Below are positions 12,600 through 25,179 of a stretch of 64,000 nucleotides of DNA, one piece after another. The notes under the pieces are model-generated. The model was given only the letters and a program-made list of their open reading frames with translations. It was not told where the DNA came from and did no database searches. The first letter of the stretch is position 1, and the number at the start of each line of letters is the position of its first letter. The stretch is from assembly GCA_036345935.2 (NCBI GenBank), contig JADWOT020000009.1, positions 10,073,899-10,137,898 on the forward strand, written 5' to 3'. This DNA comes from Taenia hydatigena. Lineage: Eukaryota > Platyhelminthes > Cestoda > Cyclophyllidea > Taeniidae. The position numbers and the translations under genes were made by a program.

Positions 12600-14729
12600 C
12601 CAAGCCTAATCATTTGAGTGCTTCAGTAGTTTAGTAATAATATAAATTGGATGAATCTGCCAAAATTGAAACGCCATAGGCGAAGAATTAATTACTTACC
12701 ACACCGGTTGAAGTGGCGGGTGGAAAGGCTCACCGACTGTGGTTGTGCGGTCAAGGCGAGGGTGTCTTAGAAGCTACCATTTGAATACAACTTAGTGCCA
12801 TCATTTGGGCTTGTCGTGCTCTCGAACTCTTATCTGAACAAATTGTTGTTCCAAAAATACTAATTAAGTGTATTTGTACGGCCACCTATGTTAAAAAATG
12901 CAGATGGTACCGTTTGTCTACTTAATTGGCGGCTAATGGGAATTCAGTAGCATATAATAGAACGTTGCATGAGCTCGTTAACGCGGTCGGTCGAACGCGT
13001 TTAACATTTGATTTTGTATGGAAATAACTTACAAACTAAATAGCACCCCAGTTATTATGCTTCCATCCAGAAAAGAGGCACTTCACTCATGCCCACTGTT
13101 TTAGCCTCTACCATTAAACATCAAGCTTTTGATTATCCCGTCACATCTATGAAAACTTTCTTTTGATTAAAGACTAATATTAGAAGACCGCGGAAGAAAC
13201 ATAAAGATACGCAATAAAAAGTTGTGCTGAACGTTACATTTCAATGAAATCTGATTTCTTGACTTTAAACTCAGCCTCCTCATGTGTTTGGCAAAAGCAA
13301 ATTCAAAACAATCTAGACAGTGATTTTTACAATTTGCTGAATAATTTATACACAGTATTTTGATAAAATTGTGATGCATTTCTATTCATTGGGAGCGCCC
13401 ACGCCCATGCCAATTTCGGCGGGTCACTGACCCTCGGGTAAATGTGCACAGAAAGGAAATGTTGACATCCATTCATTCATTTTTACCTACTACAAGCTCC
13501 GCTCCTGAGGCATACCACTTCCGCTATAAATGTGCCACTGTAGATCGGGCATGAGCAAATGCGTTAAAGTGCTGGTTAACCGAAACCTTCGCACCTTACG
13601 TCCGCTTGTAGCTTTCTTCAAACACCGTCCGAGCCTTCAGAAAGAACTCAAGGCGCCACAACCAAGTCTGGAGAGGCCAAATATCTTTTCATGTGCATTT
13701 CTTCTCGCAATGGGAGCCAAACTGCTCGCTAGCCAAAATCCCCATCCTCCAGTAGGAATTTATAACTTTTAAGGTGAAGCTTGGGTTTCTAACTGATGAT
13801 TCAATCTTCAGGTTCCTCACTTTATAGGCAGGGTGAGAGATTTTATCACTTTGATGTTAGGTTTCAGAGCCTACTCTGCTGATGAGTGGTTAAATAGCGC
13901 TTCCAAGAAGGCCTTTTAAGGTTGGCGGTTTCCAGAACGGGAGTAAAGTTGCAAGTCAAATTCAGGAGAAGCAGCACTATGAAGTCGTCCCTATCAGAGG
14001 GCATCGTCGGTCCGAAAGGCTCAACACTGCTACCTGAGGCGATTGGGATGCGTGGATATGAAGCAACACTTTTTTGCCTTCCCAGTACACATGTGCGCGT
14101 GATGTGATGTAGGAATAAAATAACGCTGGTTTACGAGGTGCTTCTTAAAAAAGACAAAAATGAATAAATGCTCTATGAATTAATAACTGCTGAGATAAAA
14201 CTACTTTGCAGAGCAAACAAGCTGGAATGAATAACTTTTATTTTTTACGAAGGTCTCCATACACAAACACACATACAACGAATGACGAGAAACGCTTTGA
14301 AATTCAGGTAATCTTTTAGTTGGTGGTTAAAATTTAACCAAACTGAGACAATATTACAAAGTAGGCACAAGAAACTCGAAAAAAAAAACTATTCAACTGC
14401 AGTAAAGTAGCTGCGGCAGTATTAAGTTATTAACCGCCTGTCACATTCATGCTGCTAATGTGGACAGTCCATTTTCCGTGCTAATTTGAGGTGATAAATT
14501 TTGCTCAAAACTAGAAACAAAAAAATCCTCACAAAGAGGCAATTCGCCAGTAGCCTGAACTAAAACTTATTTCCAAAGGTCAAAGGGCACAGCCACAAAC
14601 CCCAACTGAGACCACACCCGATAGTTTTTTTTGCCCGATAAAACAAACAGCGCTTGATAAATAGTGACAACTGGGCCACTTGAAAAGCTATGCATTGAAA
14701 GGAAAGGTTGAGGCTTCAACCGTTTGCAT
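12600..14729. other. Spacer, no gene recognised
   Basis: No recognisable gene. A GTAATC-type donor near 14308 follows a short open stretch but is unsupported. Some LTR-like crumbs are present near 13390-13450. Confidence 0.4.
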
Positions 14730-14908
14730 AACTTGCAGTTTAAGTAGAGGGCCACCTGGGGTCTCCGCCATTGTACCGCCCTCCTTCAGGCTCCCTGACC
14801 TTCAGGACCGTGCCAAAAGCCTCTGAACCCCCCCTGCATGTCGACAATGCATAGAATGCCCAAGAATTATACCTTCTTTCGTCTTCAAGAAGGCTTTTGA
14901 AAGCTACA
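14730..14908 (+). repeat. Solo LTR of the TRIM family
   Basis: Shows the family LTR order, including CATGTCGACAATGCATA and CCTTCTTTCGTCTTCAAG, and ends in AAGCTACA, as in the intact element. No interior is attached. Confidence 0.65.
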
Positions 14909-15517
14909 GAGCTAAAAGGCAGTGTATGCCACTCAAATGACTAAGGACAAAGTGGACAGATTTACTCAAATGCACCATTCATTGAACAGTTCCAAGTTAC
15001 GTTGTTTTATTTGACTAATTCTATGTCACGAATTTACTAAATTTATTCTAATAAAATAATCCTGCCAGATGTATGTTAGAACAGCTTCCACCACCTGTAT
15101 TTACTTAATTCGGTTCATTTTTACATAATTCATAGAAAGGGATTTGAATCTGGCAAAAAGTCGCTAAAAATCATATTACAAAGTTATTGCACACAAACCG
15201 AACCAAGGCAGATATCATTTGATGCCTATCAGCACGGATACTTTCAGTCCACTAGCATCAATTCGGGGAGTATTTCTCACATTAGCTGTTTTTTATTGTC
15301 TTGTCAAATATGCATAGGATTTCTGTATGCTTCGCGTTAATTTAAAATGCATAAAAAAGTGCAACTTTGCACACCTGCCATAAAATGCTGCAAACTAACA
15401 CCACTTTGTTCAACTTCCGCGCTTACCAAGAGGACTGTGATTGGCCAGTGCTTCTGTCCAATCAGCTTTCAGTCGTGGTAGCGATGAATTCATCCACATG
15501 GAGTGGAGAAATTCAAA

Positions 15518-16894
15518 ATGCTCAGCCCCTCTTCCCCAAATTACTCAGAGGCCCCGCTGCTAAGATGCTCTTACTGCCCTGAAAACAAGTCTTTTGTGTC
15601 AATTTTTTTGATCCCCTCCAGTGTGGTGCGTGGATTCGTGAAGGAATTGGACTCGGTCAGATTCACCTTCCTGGGCTACAAGTGGCGACTGCGGACACTA
15701 CGAACTAAAATGCATATTGGTGCGTTTCTTGAATTGCTGCCTACAAAGTCGCCCACCAACTTCGAATTACGATTGGACTTTGCCTTTATAATTCTTAATA
15801 GAGAGCATTTCAGTAAGAATCAGCATTTTTCGCAGCGCCAGGTCCTCTTCACTCGAGATGGGCGTAAACACGGGTGTAAAACTCTGATTGAATTGTCCTA
15901 TCTGTGTGGTGATAAGTTCCTCTCAGATGACAACACCTTTTTGTTTGAGGTGGATTTTTCCAGCCCACGGATTGACTTCCTAGTCCAATTATACAGCACC
16001 TCAGAGCTAATTCGTTTCCTTTGCAACAATTACGTGGATAGATATAATGCCGATGATGCGGAGCACGGACCAATTTTATTTGAGTCTGGTCCATTCAACG
16101 CAAGCAGCGAATCTTGGAATCTTGGTGTGGCGATATCACATGCCAGCATCTTCGGTCCGGACAAGGAGGCGAAAAAAGTCAGTCTTTACATTTTTCATCG
16201 TAGAGGACAAAAAAGTTCGTCTGGCGTGTCCAGTCGACACCTCTCAATTATGGAATTCGCTTGTGAAATTGAGTCTCAGACTTCGGGTCGTCGATTGCGA
16301 TTTCTCCTCGATCCGGACTGTGAAATGTCTTTGATGGAGGAGTTACCACAAGATGAGGCAAATGCTGTGTCAAACTTGGTGCGAGAGCAAATCGCGTCCC
16401 ACATAGCAAAGAAAGTGTCTTTCAAGTTCTTCAATCCCGTTCTACGTGTAAAGCTCAAGTCCGTGCGACTAAGACATCTCACTCCGCGAGAACTAGTACT
16501 CCTGACTCCCACATCCCCGCTGTATTGTTCGACAATTCCCTTCGATCCTGTAAATACCCATTGGACCACATACGCATATCCAATCGGAAATGAACTTAAC
16601 CTCGGGCTTCGAGTTGGAGTCGATAAGGACAGAAAGCTTCTAGCCAATAATTGTGTTGACCTGCTGTGGTGGAGCGCACACGCAGGCAACGGGGACATTG
16701 AAAACGTGAACGCCTTCAAAGATGATCAGAAGGTCGCCCTAAGCGTTGCAACGCGTTTTCACCAGGTGGATGGTGTGGAGGTATCTCCACTTAGCGTTGA
16801 TTGTTTGGCCTCCGATGATGGGATGCCGGTGGAGGCACTATCTCCGTCCCAATGTTCCATTATGTTTCCTCAAAAAGACCACAACGATTGTCCA
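15518..16894 (+). CDS. MATH-domain protein, long coding exon (partial gene)
   Basis: Long exon of a protein with a MATH (TRAF-like) domain, a fold that binds peptides in adaptor and ubiquitin-ligase proteins. Counting from ATG 15518 it spans 459 codons and ends in phase 0 at GATTGTCCA|GTGAGT (donor 16895). The first MATH domain covers about residues 36-148: GYKWRLR, then IGAFLELLP, LDFAFIILN, and DNTFLFEVDF at the end. Two further MATH-like stretches follow, around residues 190-275 (SESWNLGVAIS, VSLYIFHR) and 325-395 (THWTTYAYPIG, LGLRVGVDKD). These are diverged and less certain. The start is unsure: a good acceptor (CCCCTCCAG, 15621) precedes the domain in frame, so the exon may begin there with upstream exons missing. 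The open frame runs past the donor to a TAG at 16934-16936 if the intron is retained. Function and symbol are unassigned. Confidence 0.72.
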
Positions 16895-16936
16895 GTGAGT
16901 ATTATTGCATTTTTTTGCATTAAGCTCAATATGTAG

Positions 16937-18500
16937 ATGTGTATTGGTGTCACATCAATGCTGGAGTAGAAGGTGGCAAGAGAGCGGCCTGCATTCTGCT
17001 GGAATAATGCTGCTGCCATGCCGCAAAGGTGTCATGACAATGACATCAGGGTTCGTCAAATAGTACCTCAAGGACGCCTGAAATTTTGAGGAAATGTCTC
17101 TTCACATCCCAAAGAGGGCGTTACGAGAGTTTTAAAAAAAGTGTTCACTGACCGAAAATGCAGTAAAGAATTGGTTGCTAGAAGAGGGCATGGTAACAGA
17201 CGCAATTAGTCCCACTAAACGTGATTTATGGGAAAGAATGCCCAGGTCAGTCCGCGTGCTCTCAACCACTAGTAGTGTAGAACAGCGATGCGTTTTGAGT
17301 GAATTTATTTGCTCTCCAAAGACAGAGTATTCCAAAAGGACTGTGCATAAATTGGCATGAGGACGAAGTAGAAGACTCTTAATAAAGTTGCTAGGTGCTT
17401 CTCACAGTGTTCCTTCAACATGCATATGTAATAAGCCATAGGCTACTGTAAAATAATTAAAAATAATGCGTAAATGTTAGCCAAGTCAAGGCTACAAAAG
17501 TTGCTATTTCTAAGTGGAATGGATTTGGACTTTTTTATTGCCCTCCCGTCCGGGTATGTACGGCACCACGTCGTTGTCACTTAAGCTAGCCTCTACCTAC
17601 GACTCGGTAAAAGCGTTGTCCACTTCCCAATACCACCTTAAGTCATGCGTGGGAGATGCCAACTGTGGTAGAACAGTTGTGAATATTGTTTCCACTCAAC
17701 CATCCAGAGCAGAGGAAGTTGGACACGACCTGCCTCTCGGCTGGTGTTAAATTGCCCATAAATAATTGGGCAGATTCACTTTGATCTAGTATTGCAAGAC
17801 TAGATCATATTTAGCTCAGCGTTTTGGTCCTATTATCAGGGTTTTTTAAAAATGGAACTTATTATCAAATTTTCGTTTTTTATTGCCCTCTGCAACAATA
17901 ACCTCAATTATGAGACTGCAATGCGCTTGCACCATATCGCTGCTACCGACATTAAAAATTCAGTAGCATATTTCAAACCTTTAAAAATGCTCTAGTTAAG
18001 CTAGTTTGAGTTGACTTTTTTATTTTTTACTCATTTTCGATTTTTAAGTGCAAATCGAGCATTTATATTTACATTATTGTTTAAGGGCCTAAAATAATTC
18101 CTAATACAATACAATGTAAGGTTTAGGCGTTTCAGCGTCTGCTTCTTATTCACAATAGTTTAGGCACACGACAGATGCAGACAAAGGTGGTAAGCGGCAA
18201 AAGTCAAGCATGGAACTACGTCTATGCTCCCTATCATTGGGAGTGGTAGTGACTTCGACAGAAAGAGTGCGGTGAAGCTACTCCAGAATGGGATCTATGG
18301 CGATAATGCAGACCGCCATGGATTAGAGCGAATGAAGTTCGAATAACAGTAGGAAGAGCTGAAAAAAAGTGAGAAATTGGAATACAACAGTATTAAATAG
18401 TTGGTACTAACACGATTACTGTCAGTGATTTGAGCTCCTCTTGGGATCAAGAGGCGGGAGCGATTCGACTGTCCTCGGTTACTAGTAATGAAAATTGGTG
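16937..18500. other. Spacer or large intron, no exon assigned
   Basis: Open stretches around 17150-17357 read plausibly in one frame, but no splice sites fit the phase of the MATH exon. The rest is AT-rich without recognisable content. Confidence 0.35.
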
Positions 18501-18525
18501 TAGATAAGCTATAGCAATGAAATGC

Positions 18526-21500
18526 TCAAGTTGCCAAGGTGAAGAAGGGCAGCCAGACTTCCTTTTGTTCCATCCATACGACACTCTTCATGGTGAGCTC
18601 TAAGCCATTCACCCACCACAAATTGGGCGCATTCACAATATTTCCAACCTCAAAGTCTGTTTGGATCAGCGAGGTCCAAATTTGTGTGTCTTTAAGCAGA
18701 GACACTTTCCCATGAGTGGTTGATACAAAAGACAACCCCGACAAATGCTGATCCTTGGTTCGAGTAAATTGTTGGATGAAGGGTTTACGAGGAGGACTGT
18801 AACCACCCCATTGGCTGTTTAATTTATTTTTTCCGCCCTAAAATGCGGTCGGATGGGTGTGCCTCCGGTGGACCATGTTTAAAAAAGCGCGCTCCAGCAC
18901 TGCATCCCTTGGGTTTAATTTTTTCTTTCACCTACTAAATTAGTTGGTGAATTACTGCAATATCCTCAGGCCTTTGCATCAACAGGCAGTCGGTAGCGGT
19001 AAATTCCTATTCCAATCCATACAGTCGAGATTCTTAATTGAATCCTAAGCAATACTTCTCCACCAAGCATGCAATGCCGATTTCGGCCCCGCAAACAAAG
19101 AGGAAAGGAAACGGACATGGCCAGTTTAGTGGATACGTGAGGAGAGGGCTGTGAGTTTGTTTGAACAGCCGATTTCGGTCCTTTAGAACTTGGTTGATTG
19201 CGAAAATTCCACCAACCAAATGATGCTACTACCGGTGAGGCATAAAGATTTTTAAAGTCAACATCCTAGTGACCCAGATTCTTTTTCTTTATTTCTCTCT
19301 GCATGATTATGCATATCTTTATTAGGATCACAATGCTTTGACTGTTTGTGGGCATTGGACCCATCACACATCTCTTCAAGTGTGCTACAATCTCGGAGTT
19401 TCTGCAATCAGATTTGTGTAGATAAACGTTGAATTACTCCTACTGTAGAGCTATAGCTTAGTGATGGACAAATGGGGATCGTAACTACGCTGTACTCAAG
19501 TCGTCCGCTAAAATGGGATAGAATTCGGCAGTAGCTATCATATCAGAAGTGAAATCATCACAAATACCTCTATTTTCCTTTAAGACAGCAATCTCCATGG
19601 CCGGATTGCAGGAGTAGGTTGACCACAACATTTTTGATGGCTTCATATTCTAATATGTTAACAACTCTTATTAATTTTCCTATCAATCCAATTTCTACGA
19701 AGGAAGTACATAATCAACTCAACCCTAAACTAGGCGTATTCTGCGCTTGTGTTTTTGCTTTAAACTCAACCGATTTATCAACAGCACGAGTCGTTGCAAC
19801 CTATCATCATCGACGGACTATGGACTTTGGCTAAAGTTGGTAAAACTGGGCGTCACACATATGTGACGGTTGTAGTAGACTTTTAAACATGATTCGAACC
19901 AAACTTATTTTAAATACGGACACAAAACAAAGCTTTACAAATCATAGAATATCTATAAACATTGAGATACTAAAAATATTAATTTATTTGGATGATGTTA
20001 ATGTCGTGTAGGTAGTGGTGGACTACTTGAGCAATCATTCAGATCGTCATTTTTATATCCTCCATCAAGGGGCCTACATCAGAGCACTTTATTTTAAAGA
20101 AAAGAAAACCCTAAATCAGTGGCTAATTTTTATACCCAAGTTTAGATTTACTACGCTTCGAGAGGATACTTCATGTAGGTCCCGTCCTTACCAATGGACT
20201 CGTTCAGAAGTAAATCAAACTGGAAAAAAAGGCCATGAACACACTTTGTTCCTTTCTTCATTCGACGAACTGAAGTTCCTTGGGAGAGCCACCATGTTCG
20301 GCAAATGCAATTGCATTGCTTACTCTAAAATTGGCACCTAGGGCTTTAGAAAACGCCCAGGAAATGTCCAAATTTTGACAAAACAAACTGCCTTGTAGAA
20401 TCTGCAGCATTGTCCATTCACAGAATAGTTCATGTGCATCACCACTTGTCAACTTTTAAAGTATCCACACAGGAAGACAATTAGTAGTTCAGCTGGAGCT
20501 CTATTACGGAAAATTTCAAGCTGCAGAGGTTTTTGCAGCATCCCACAATCATTCCTCTCTTTCAATTCCTTTGTCTCATGCAAACTTCCCCATTCTACCC
20601 TTTCATCAGAATCGTCCTTTTTTCCATTTGAAAGGATTTGGACAACGTACTCAAACTTCCCAACTCATTGTAAATGTAAATTGCAGGTTTAAAAGAAAAA
20701 TTTGAAATGAACTAGTCAGGCACTCTTTGTTGAGGAAAAAAGTCATCCAATTGCCTGAAGTTGAAAATTAAAAAGAAAGTGGCGCATTTTGTGGCGCAAG
20801 AGAAGTAAAATGATGACTTGTGACGCCTATTGGCAGCGATTAGGGCAAGTGAAACCGGTTTGGCTGCCAGGTTTCACGACTTTCCCGGTTGTGGGCAAAT
20901 AATTGCCCACTTTCACACCGCACGTTAATGGTAGCTGTAGACACGCTTATCTTTGATGGCTCGCCGTACAAATGTAATTCTTCATTTCAGAGGCTCTGCG
21001 TGAAGTAATATCTCATCAAAATCGCATTTTAAAATCCGTTTTTGGGTGGTACATTCTGCTACCGCTCCTGCTCTAATTGTAATGCACCGAGATTGACAAG
21101 GAAGCCTCCACAGCTTCACCCTCAAGGCATAGAGTATCGAGATCAAACAGATTTTTTTCGTTCTCACATAGAGCCCTTAGAAAAGGTATCAGCATTTCTA
21201 ATGTAACAATTTTTTTGCCTGAATGAAAGGAGAAATTAATTTTAGGAAGGTAGTGATCCAGGATTAAATTGCGATTCTCTAATCCCATCCCCAGTGTCGA
21301 ATTTTGTTTTTTTACCAGACATAATTACTCTGTTGTTGGATGCAAAGCATTGCCATCACCAAGTCTTTCAACCACAAAAATAGTTTACTATGCATTAGCA
21401 TTTTATGGGTTGTTAATTACTCGAGGGTATTCATCATGACGACAATCAGGCCTTGGGAATTTCGAAAAGGTCCAATTATGAGGCACCGTTGCAAATGCTT

Positions 21501-24358
21501 GAATATCCATCTTTATATTCCAATGATTAAACAAAAAAAGCTATTTTACTAAAATGTTAGATGAGTAACGATCTTGTTCGAGACCTGCAGCGATAGGATC
21601 CCGACGCCACCCTCAAGGCAGCCACTGACAAGGGGAGCCAGTGTAATTGTAGCGTCTTTAGACTTTCCTGAAGTCAAAAGAAGGCAGAATACTAGGAATT
21701 AAAACAGAAGGATTGGGGCTGCTAGCAAGGCTTCGAGGACAGTCAACTCAGCTGGGACAATATGGTCGCCAAAGTGACGGAAGCCGGTAGTCAGAACAAA
21801 CAAGGTATTACATTAATACCCACCGAAGCGAGGTATTAACACCACGAAAGACTTGTTGAGCTTTAAATGCTCAAGAGGCAAACAAATATTTTGAAAAACC
21901 AGTGAAGTACACAAAAGAAGACTTAGCAAGTAAGCATTTATAAATGTAATCGTGTCCCCTTTCAAGTGAATGGTCTGAATTGACTCAACCAATGTACACC
22001 CTGGCAGATTTCCCTAAATTCGGGGGTTGTTTGGCCACATCGTTTCATCATTTAATGGAGTTGATGAGTTAATGTCTGCTTGGTACTTTTAAAAGCGGTG
22101 GCAAACAACCAAAAGTTAGGAAGGACTGTAAACCTACATCCAGACATTCATCCCCGTCAGCCTTTTAACCGTCGTTGTTGCTCTTAATGATGTGAACGTT
22201 TTGAAATGTCCAATTCCACCAAATTGTCTTTTTATGCCTCCTAGACTGAAGACTAAGAAATAACAACGAAAGACGGCATCTAACCCTTTCCGCCGGAGCC
22301 ATCACCTGAATTTTTAAATAAATGTCTATATTGTGTCAAGTCTGTCAGGGAGATGCGGCTTTATTGGCATCGTGAACCCCAGTCGGCATTCATTTCTCAC
22401 GTTTTAAGACTTATTCGTGATTATTTAAAGCAGTTCTGCATTGTCGCTTTTAATCACGTAAATTCAACTCCATACAGCCGTGGTCACTGGATTGATATCG
22501 CCCTTTTAATTTTTTTTTCTACATAAGGTAAACAATTTTTCATCCACTGACTGTTTAAAAACATGCATTTTTTTGTCATGTCGGTCAAATATAAATAAAC
22601 ATGGAGGCCTTGGCGGGAGGGGAGGAGAAGTCACATGCGCTCTTCTCCTTGTGGCGAGAATTACGCGTCATCATGATCCTTTCCCTTTTTGACAAGATAA
22701 TCCACGTCAAAAGGAGAAAATGCCTTATCTACACTGTTCTTTGAAAGGTACTTCCATCTCTCCTTCAGTTAATAGGCTGTTTTTGTTTGTTATGCTATTA
22801 TGACAAGAGTTGCAAGAAATTGAAACCGCCCTTATGAAGTTTATTTGCTGTAAAGCATTAAACTTGGGAGCACTCGACTTTGGTGGTGATTAATTTTAAT
22901 TGGTTTGGAAAAAAATTATGCGTCTCCTGTCTGGCTACAAATGTCTCTTGGAGGCATAATCCATGCACAGGTTTCATGATCCAACTTCGAGAAGCCAAGC
23001 GACCTTGCAGTGTCCTGGGGCTCTCCTAAAGCCGAAAGAAGGTATACCACTTGGATAGGATGTATTGCCGACGTTTGGGAGGACTGGGGGTCCACTGACG
23101 CGCCCTTGAGGCTGTGACGCTTGACGGAAGTGTAGGGGCGGAATTTTAAGTACGCATGAAACGCAAACCAAGAGTTGAAAAAGCAATCAAAGTACTATAT
23201 GGCCTTCCACCCTCCTCTTGAGTGTCGTATTCAGCGCTCCTCTTGGTTAGTCATCAGCGTCCACGAACCAACCCCACTAGTCATCGAATTTGTGTAGAAC
23301 TGAGATGATATTTGACTGCAGTATCACCGGATCTAAAGATCCGTTTTCTTTGGGAAATGTTTGAGGTAAAGAAGGAGCGGCCAGGCTATCTCGTGTGTCC
23401 ATCGCTAGTCGTAAGAACACTGGTCTAAAATTAGAGGCACTTAGTAAGGGAAGAAGTCAAAATACATAATACATTTTCCTCCTTGCCACTTTTCTCTCAA
23501 ATAGGTGCTGCCAGTAGGGAGGTGGAGGAGGTTTCATTTGTTCATTTCATTGACACTTTCATACAGCTACTGTAAGTAGCTCCATATCAAGGATTTTCAA
23601 AAGATTTATGGATAATGCTGTTTCGGTTATCAAGAGTATTCCTGCAGAATTCAGGCCTGGGATAGTTATCAAAGGTGGACGATATTCTTCTTCCACTAAG
23701 TTAAGACGTAGCATCTGGGATCGCGAACCAAAGTAGGTGTTCTGCATGATTGTTTTTGATTTCGGCTACAGCCACTATATCGCTGTGGGCCTTTTTTGAG
23801 GAGTTGGAGATCTGAATAGTATGGTACGAGTGTCATTCTGTGCAGAAAATGTATGGGTGCGAAGCCTCAGGTGCTCCCAAAATCAAAACGAAGAATTAAG
23901 CGAGCAGGTAAAGCATTGTAATCATTCAATTACAATAGATAGCATCTTTATGCTTGAATTGAATGATTCTGCATTAAATGCTTTGCAGATAAGGGAGAAA
24001 AATCACATACTCCAGTTTCTTTTCGCTCCAAGTCCAAACCGAAAAATGAGGTGGCAATAAAGCCTAGCCGCGATAATTATGGCTTTGATCACGCCAAGTT
24101 TATTGGTTTGAATAAAGCCTTAGTGAGACATTGTCAAACGTCTTAGCCCAAAGCGGGCCTTGGGAAGGATACTTACACTGGTATCCGCGGAATGTGTCTC
24201 ACAGATGCGTTCATGCATTCAATTAGGAGGCGCCGCCTTGATACAAAAACGTTCCCCTCCCAAACCCTCAAATTTTGAAGGAAAAAGCTGAGTACATATT
24301 CAGCATTATTATAAGAACTGCTTCTTAGGCCAACTGTGGCCTTAGGACTCGGATTCAT
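18526..24358 (-). CDS. Tentative minus-strand multi-exon gene, unidentified
   Basis: Several minus-strand stretches look like exons of one gene. 24358-24177 has an ATG and 60 open codons, ending at a perfect GTAAGT donor. 20452-20324 (ends AGA|GTAAGC) and 20219-20192 (after TTTTTTTCCAG, ends G|GTAAGG) are phase-compatible across a 104-nt intron. 18796-18526 (after GGTTACAG) encodes about 89 residues to a TGA and includes TQIWTSLIQTDFEVGNIV. An open block at about 19225-19034 (VGGIFAINQVLKDRNRLF) may also belong. Not all phases can be reconciled, so at least one exon is missing or wrong. No domain was recognised. Confidence 0.27.
21648..21735 (-). repeat. LTR fragment of the TRIM family, reverse orientation
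   Basis: Starts TGTAGCGTC, the complement of the family LTR end, followed by CCTGAAGTCAAAAGAAGGC as in the LTRs at 38.5 and 48.7 kb. Confidence 0.6.
22975..23740 (-). mobile_element. Decayed TRIM-type LTR element, reverse orientation
   Basis: The LTR region lies at about 23020-23150 (AGCCGAAAGAAGGTATACC, GCCGACGTTTGG). The interior follows with CCTCCTCTTGAGTGTCG, GAGATGATATTTGACTGC, GTCGTAAGAACACTGG and the CATACAGCTACTG block. It closely parallels the copy at 61.8-62.5 kb. Confidence 0.65.
23846..24040 (+). CDS. Tentative exon pair around a hairpin intron
   Basis: Exon-like stretches 23846-23907 (after TCTGTGCAG, ending GAGCAG) and 23989 to about 24040 read NEELSEQ then IREKNHILQFLF. The sequence between them, 23908-23988, begins GTAAAG, ends TTTGCAG and is 81 nt, a multiple of three, so the frame stays open even if it is retained. 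It is also an imperfect inverted repeat. These could be upstream exons of the gene ending at 25126, but the exit phase does not fit without another exon. Confidence 0.22.
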
Positions 24359-24499
24359 TCACTTGAGGGGTAACAATTGATAGTGTTAGGCAAGTACGGG
24401 AGTTATGGATACACAGTCCACGTGTAGACAAATCTATACCTATAAAGCTTGGAAAATGGTGCTGCTGTTATTCTCACAGTGCTGCTTGCTCTCTCCTAG

Positions 24500-25126
24500 C
24501 CAAATAAACTGGAGTCGCGAATTGATGTTCTGCTTGAATGGCACGCCGAGTACCGCCTCAAGGGGGACCACTTTGGCATTGTCGATGTGCTCACTCACAT
24601 CCACATGCATCAAATGAGGTGAGTTGACATTTGAAAAGTAAAATGAACACATCGCCTCACACACTTGTGTACAAGTCCGGGAACAACTCTGACAAGATAC
24701 TATTAGTTAACCGAAGCTGGCGAGAGGTGACAGTGGGGGTGGGAGACGCGCATTCCCCTCACAGCAACAAGGCAAGGATATACGCACGTCAATGAGAGTC
24801 AGACGTTGGACCTAAATACAGTGTTTTCAATAAAGTAACAAATGATGACTTTATGGTAACAAAGTTTTATTCATGTGTTTGGAAAAATGCGACAACCAGC
24901 CATTCAATTAATGTCACTTGCTGGATCGCTGATATCCCAATTGTGTAGGATTTGGTGTTACTTAACCTTCGTTCTTTTTTAATACACATTAACAAATTAT
25001 TTACCCGTGTGAGTTTCTTCTCTTTTGAGGAAGGAATTGACTCTTCTGCGGCTTGAAAACGCCTCACTTAAACAGCAAATAGAAGGTCAGGTGACAACTA
25101 CAACAACGGCATCGAAAGACGATTGA
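24500..25126 (+). CDS. Terminal two exons of a coiled-coil protein gene
   Basis: Exon 24500-24618 (acceptor CTCTCCTAG, donor AG|GTGAGT) and exon 25030-25126 (acceptor TTTTGAG, TGA stop at 25124-25126) join in frame over a 411-nt intron. They encode about 71 residues beginning PNKLESRIDVLLEWHAEYR. The last exon gives KELTLLRLENASLKQQIE, a leucine-heptad coiled coil, then a threonine run and an acidic tail. AATAAA follows 47 nt after the stop. The first exon starts in phase 0, so it can join the phase-0 donor of the MATH exon at 16894 across a 7.6-kb intron. That would make a MATH plus C-terminal coiled-coil protein, which is an inference. No orthologue was recognised. Confidence 0.55.
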
Positions 25127-25172
25127 GCCCCTCTAAAGCCTTGATACTTTGTTTCCGTATGACTTAATTAAA

Positions 25173-25178
25173 AATAAA
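25173..25178 (+). promoter_or_regulatory. Candidate polyadenylation signal
   Basis: AATAAA shortly after the TGA at 25124-25126 on the same strand. It supports the assignment of a 3' gene end here. Confidence 0.5.
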
Positions 25179-25179
25179 T

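Noticed and set aside
16276..16719. 147-codon minus-strand frame
   Set aside because: Antisense shadow of the long MATH exon.
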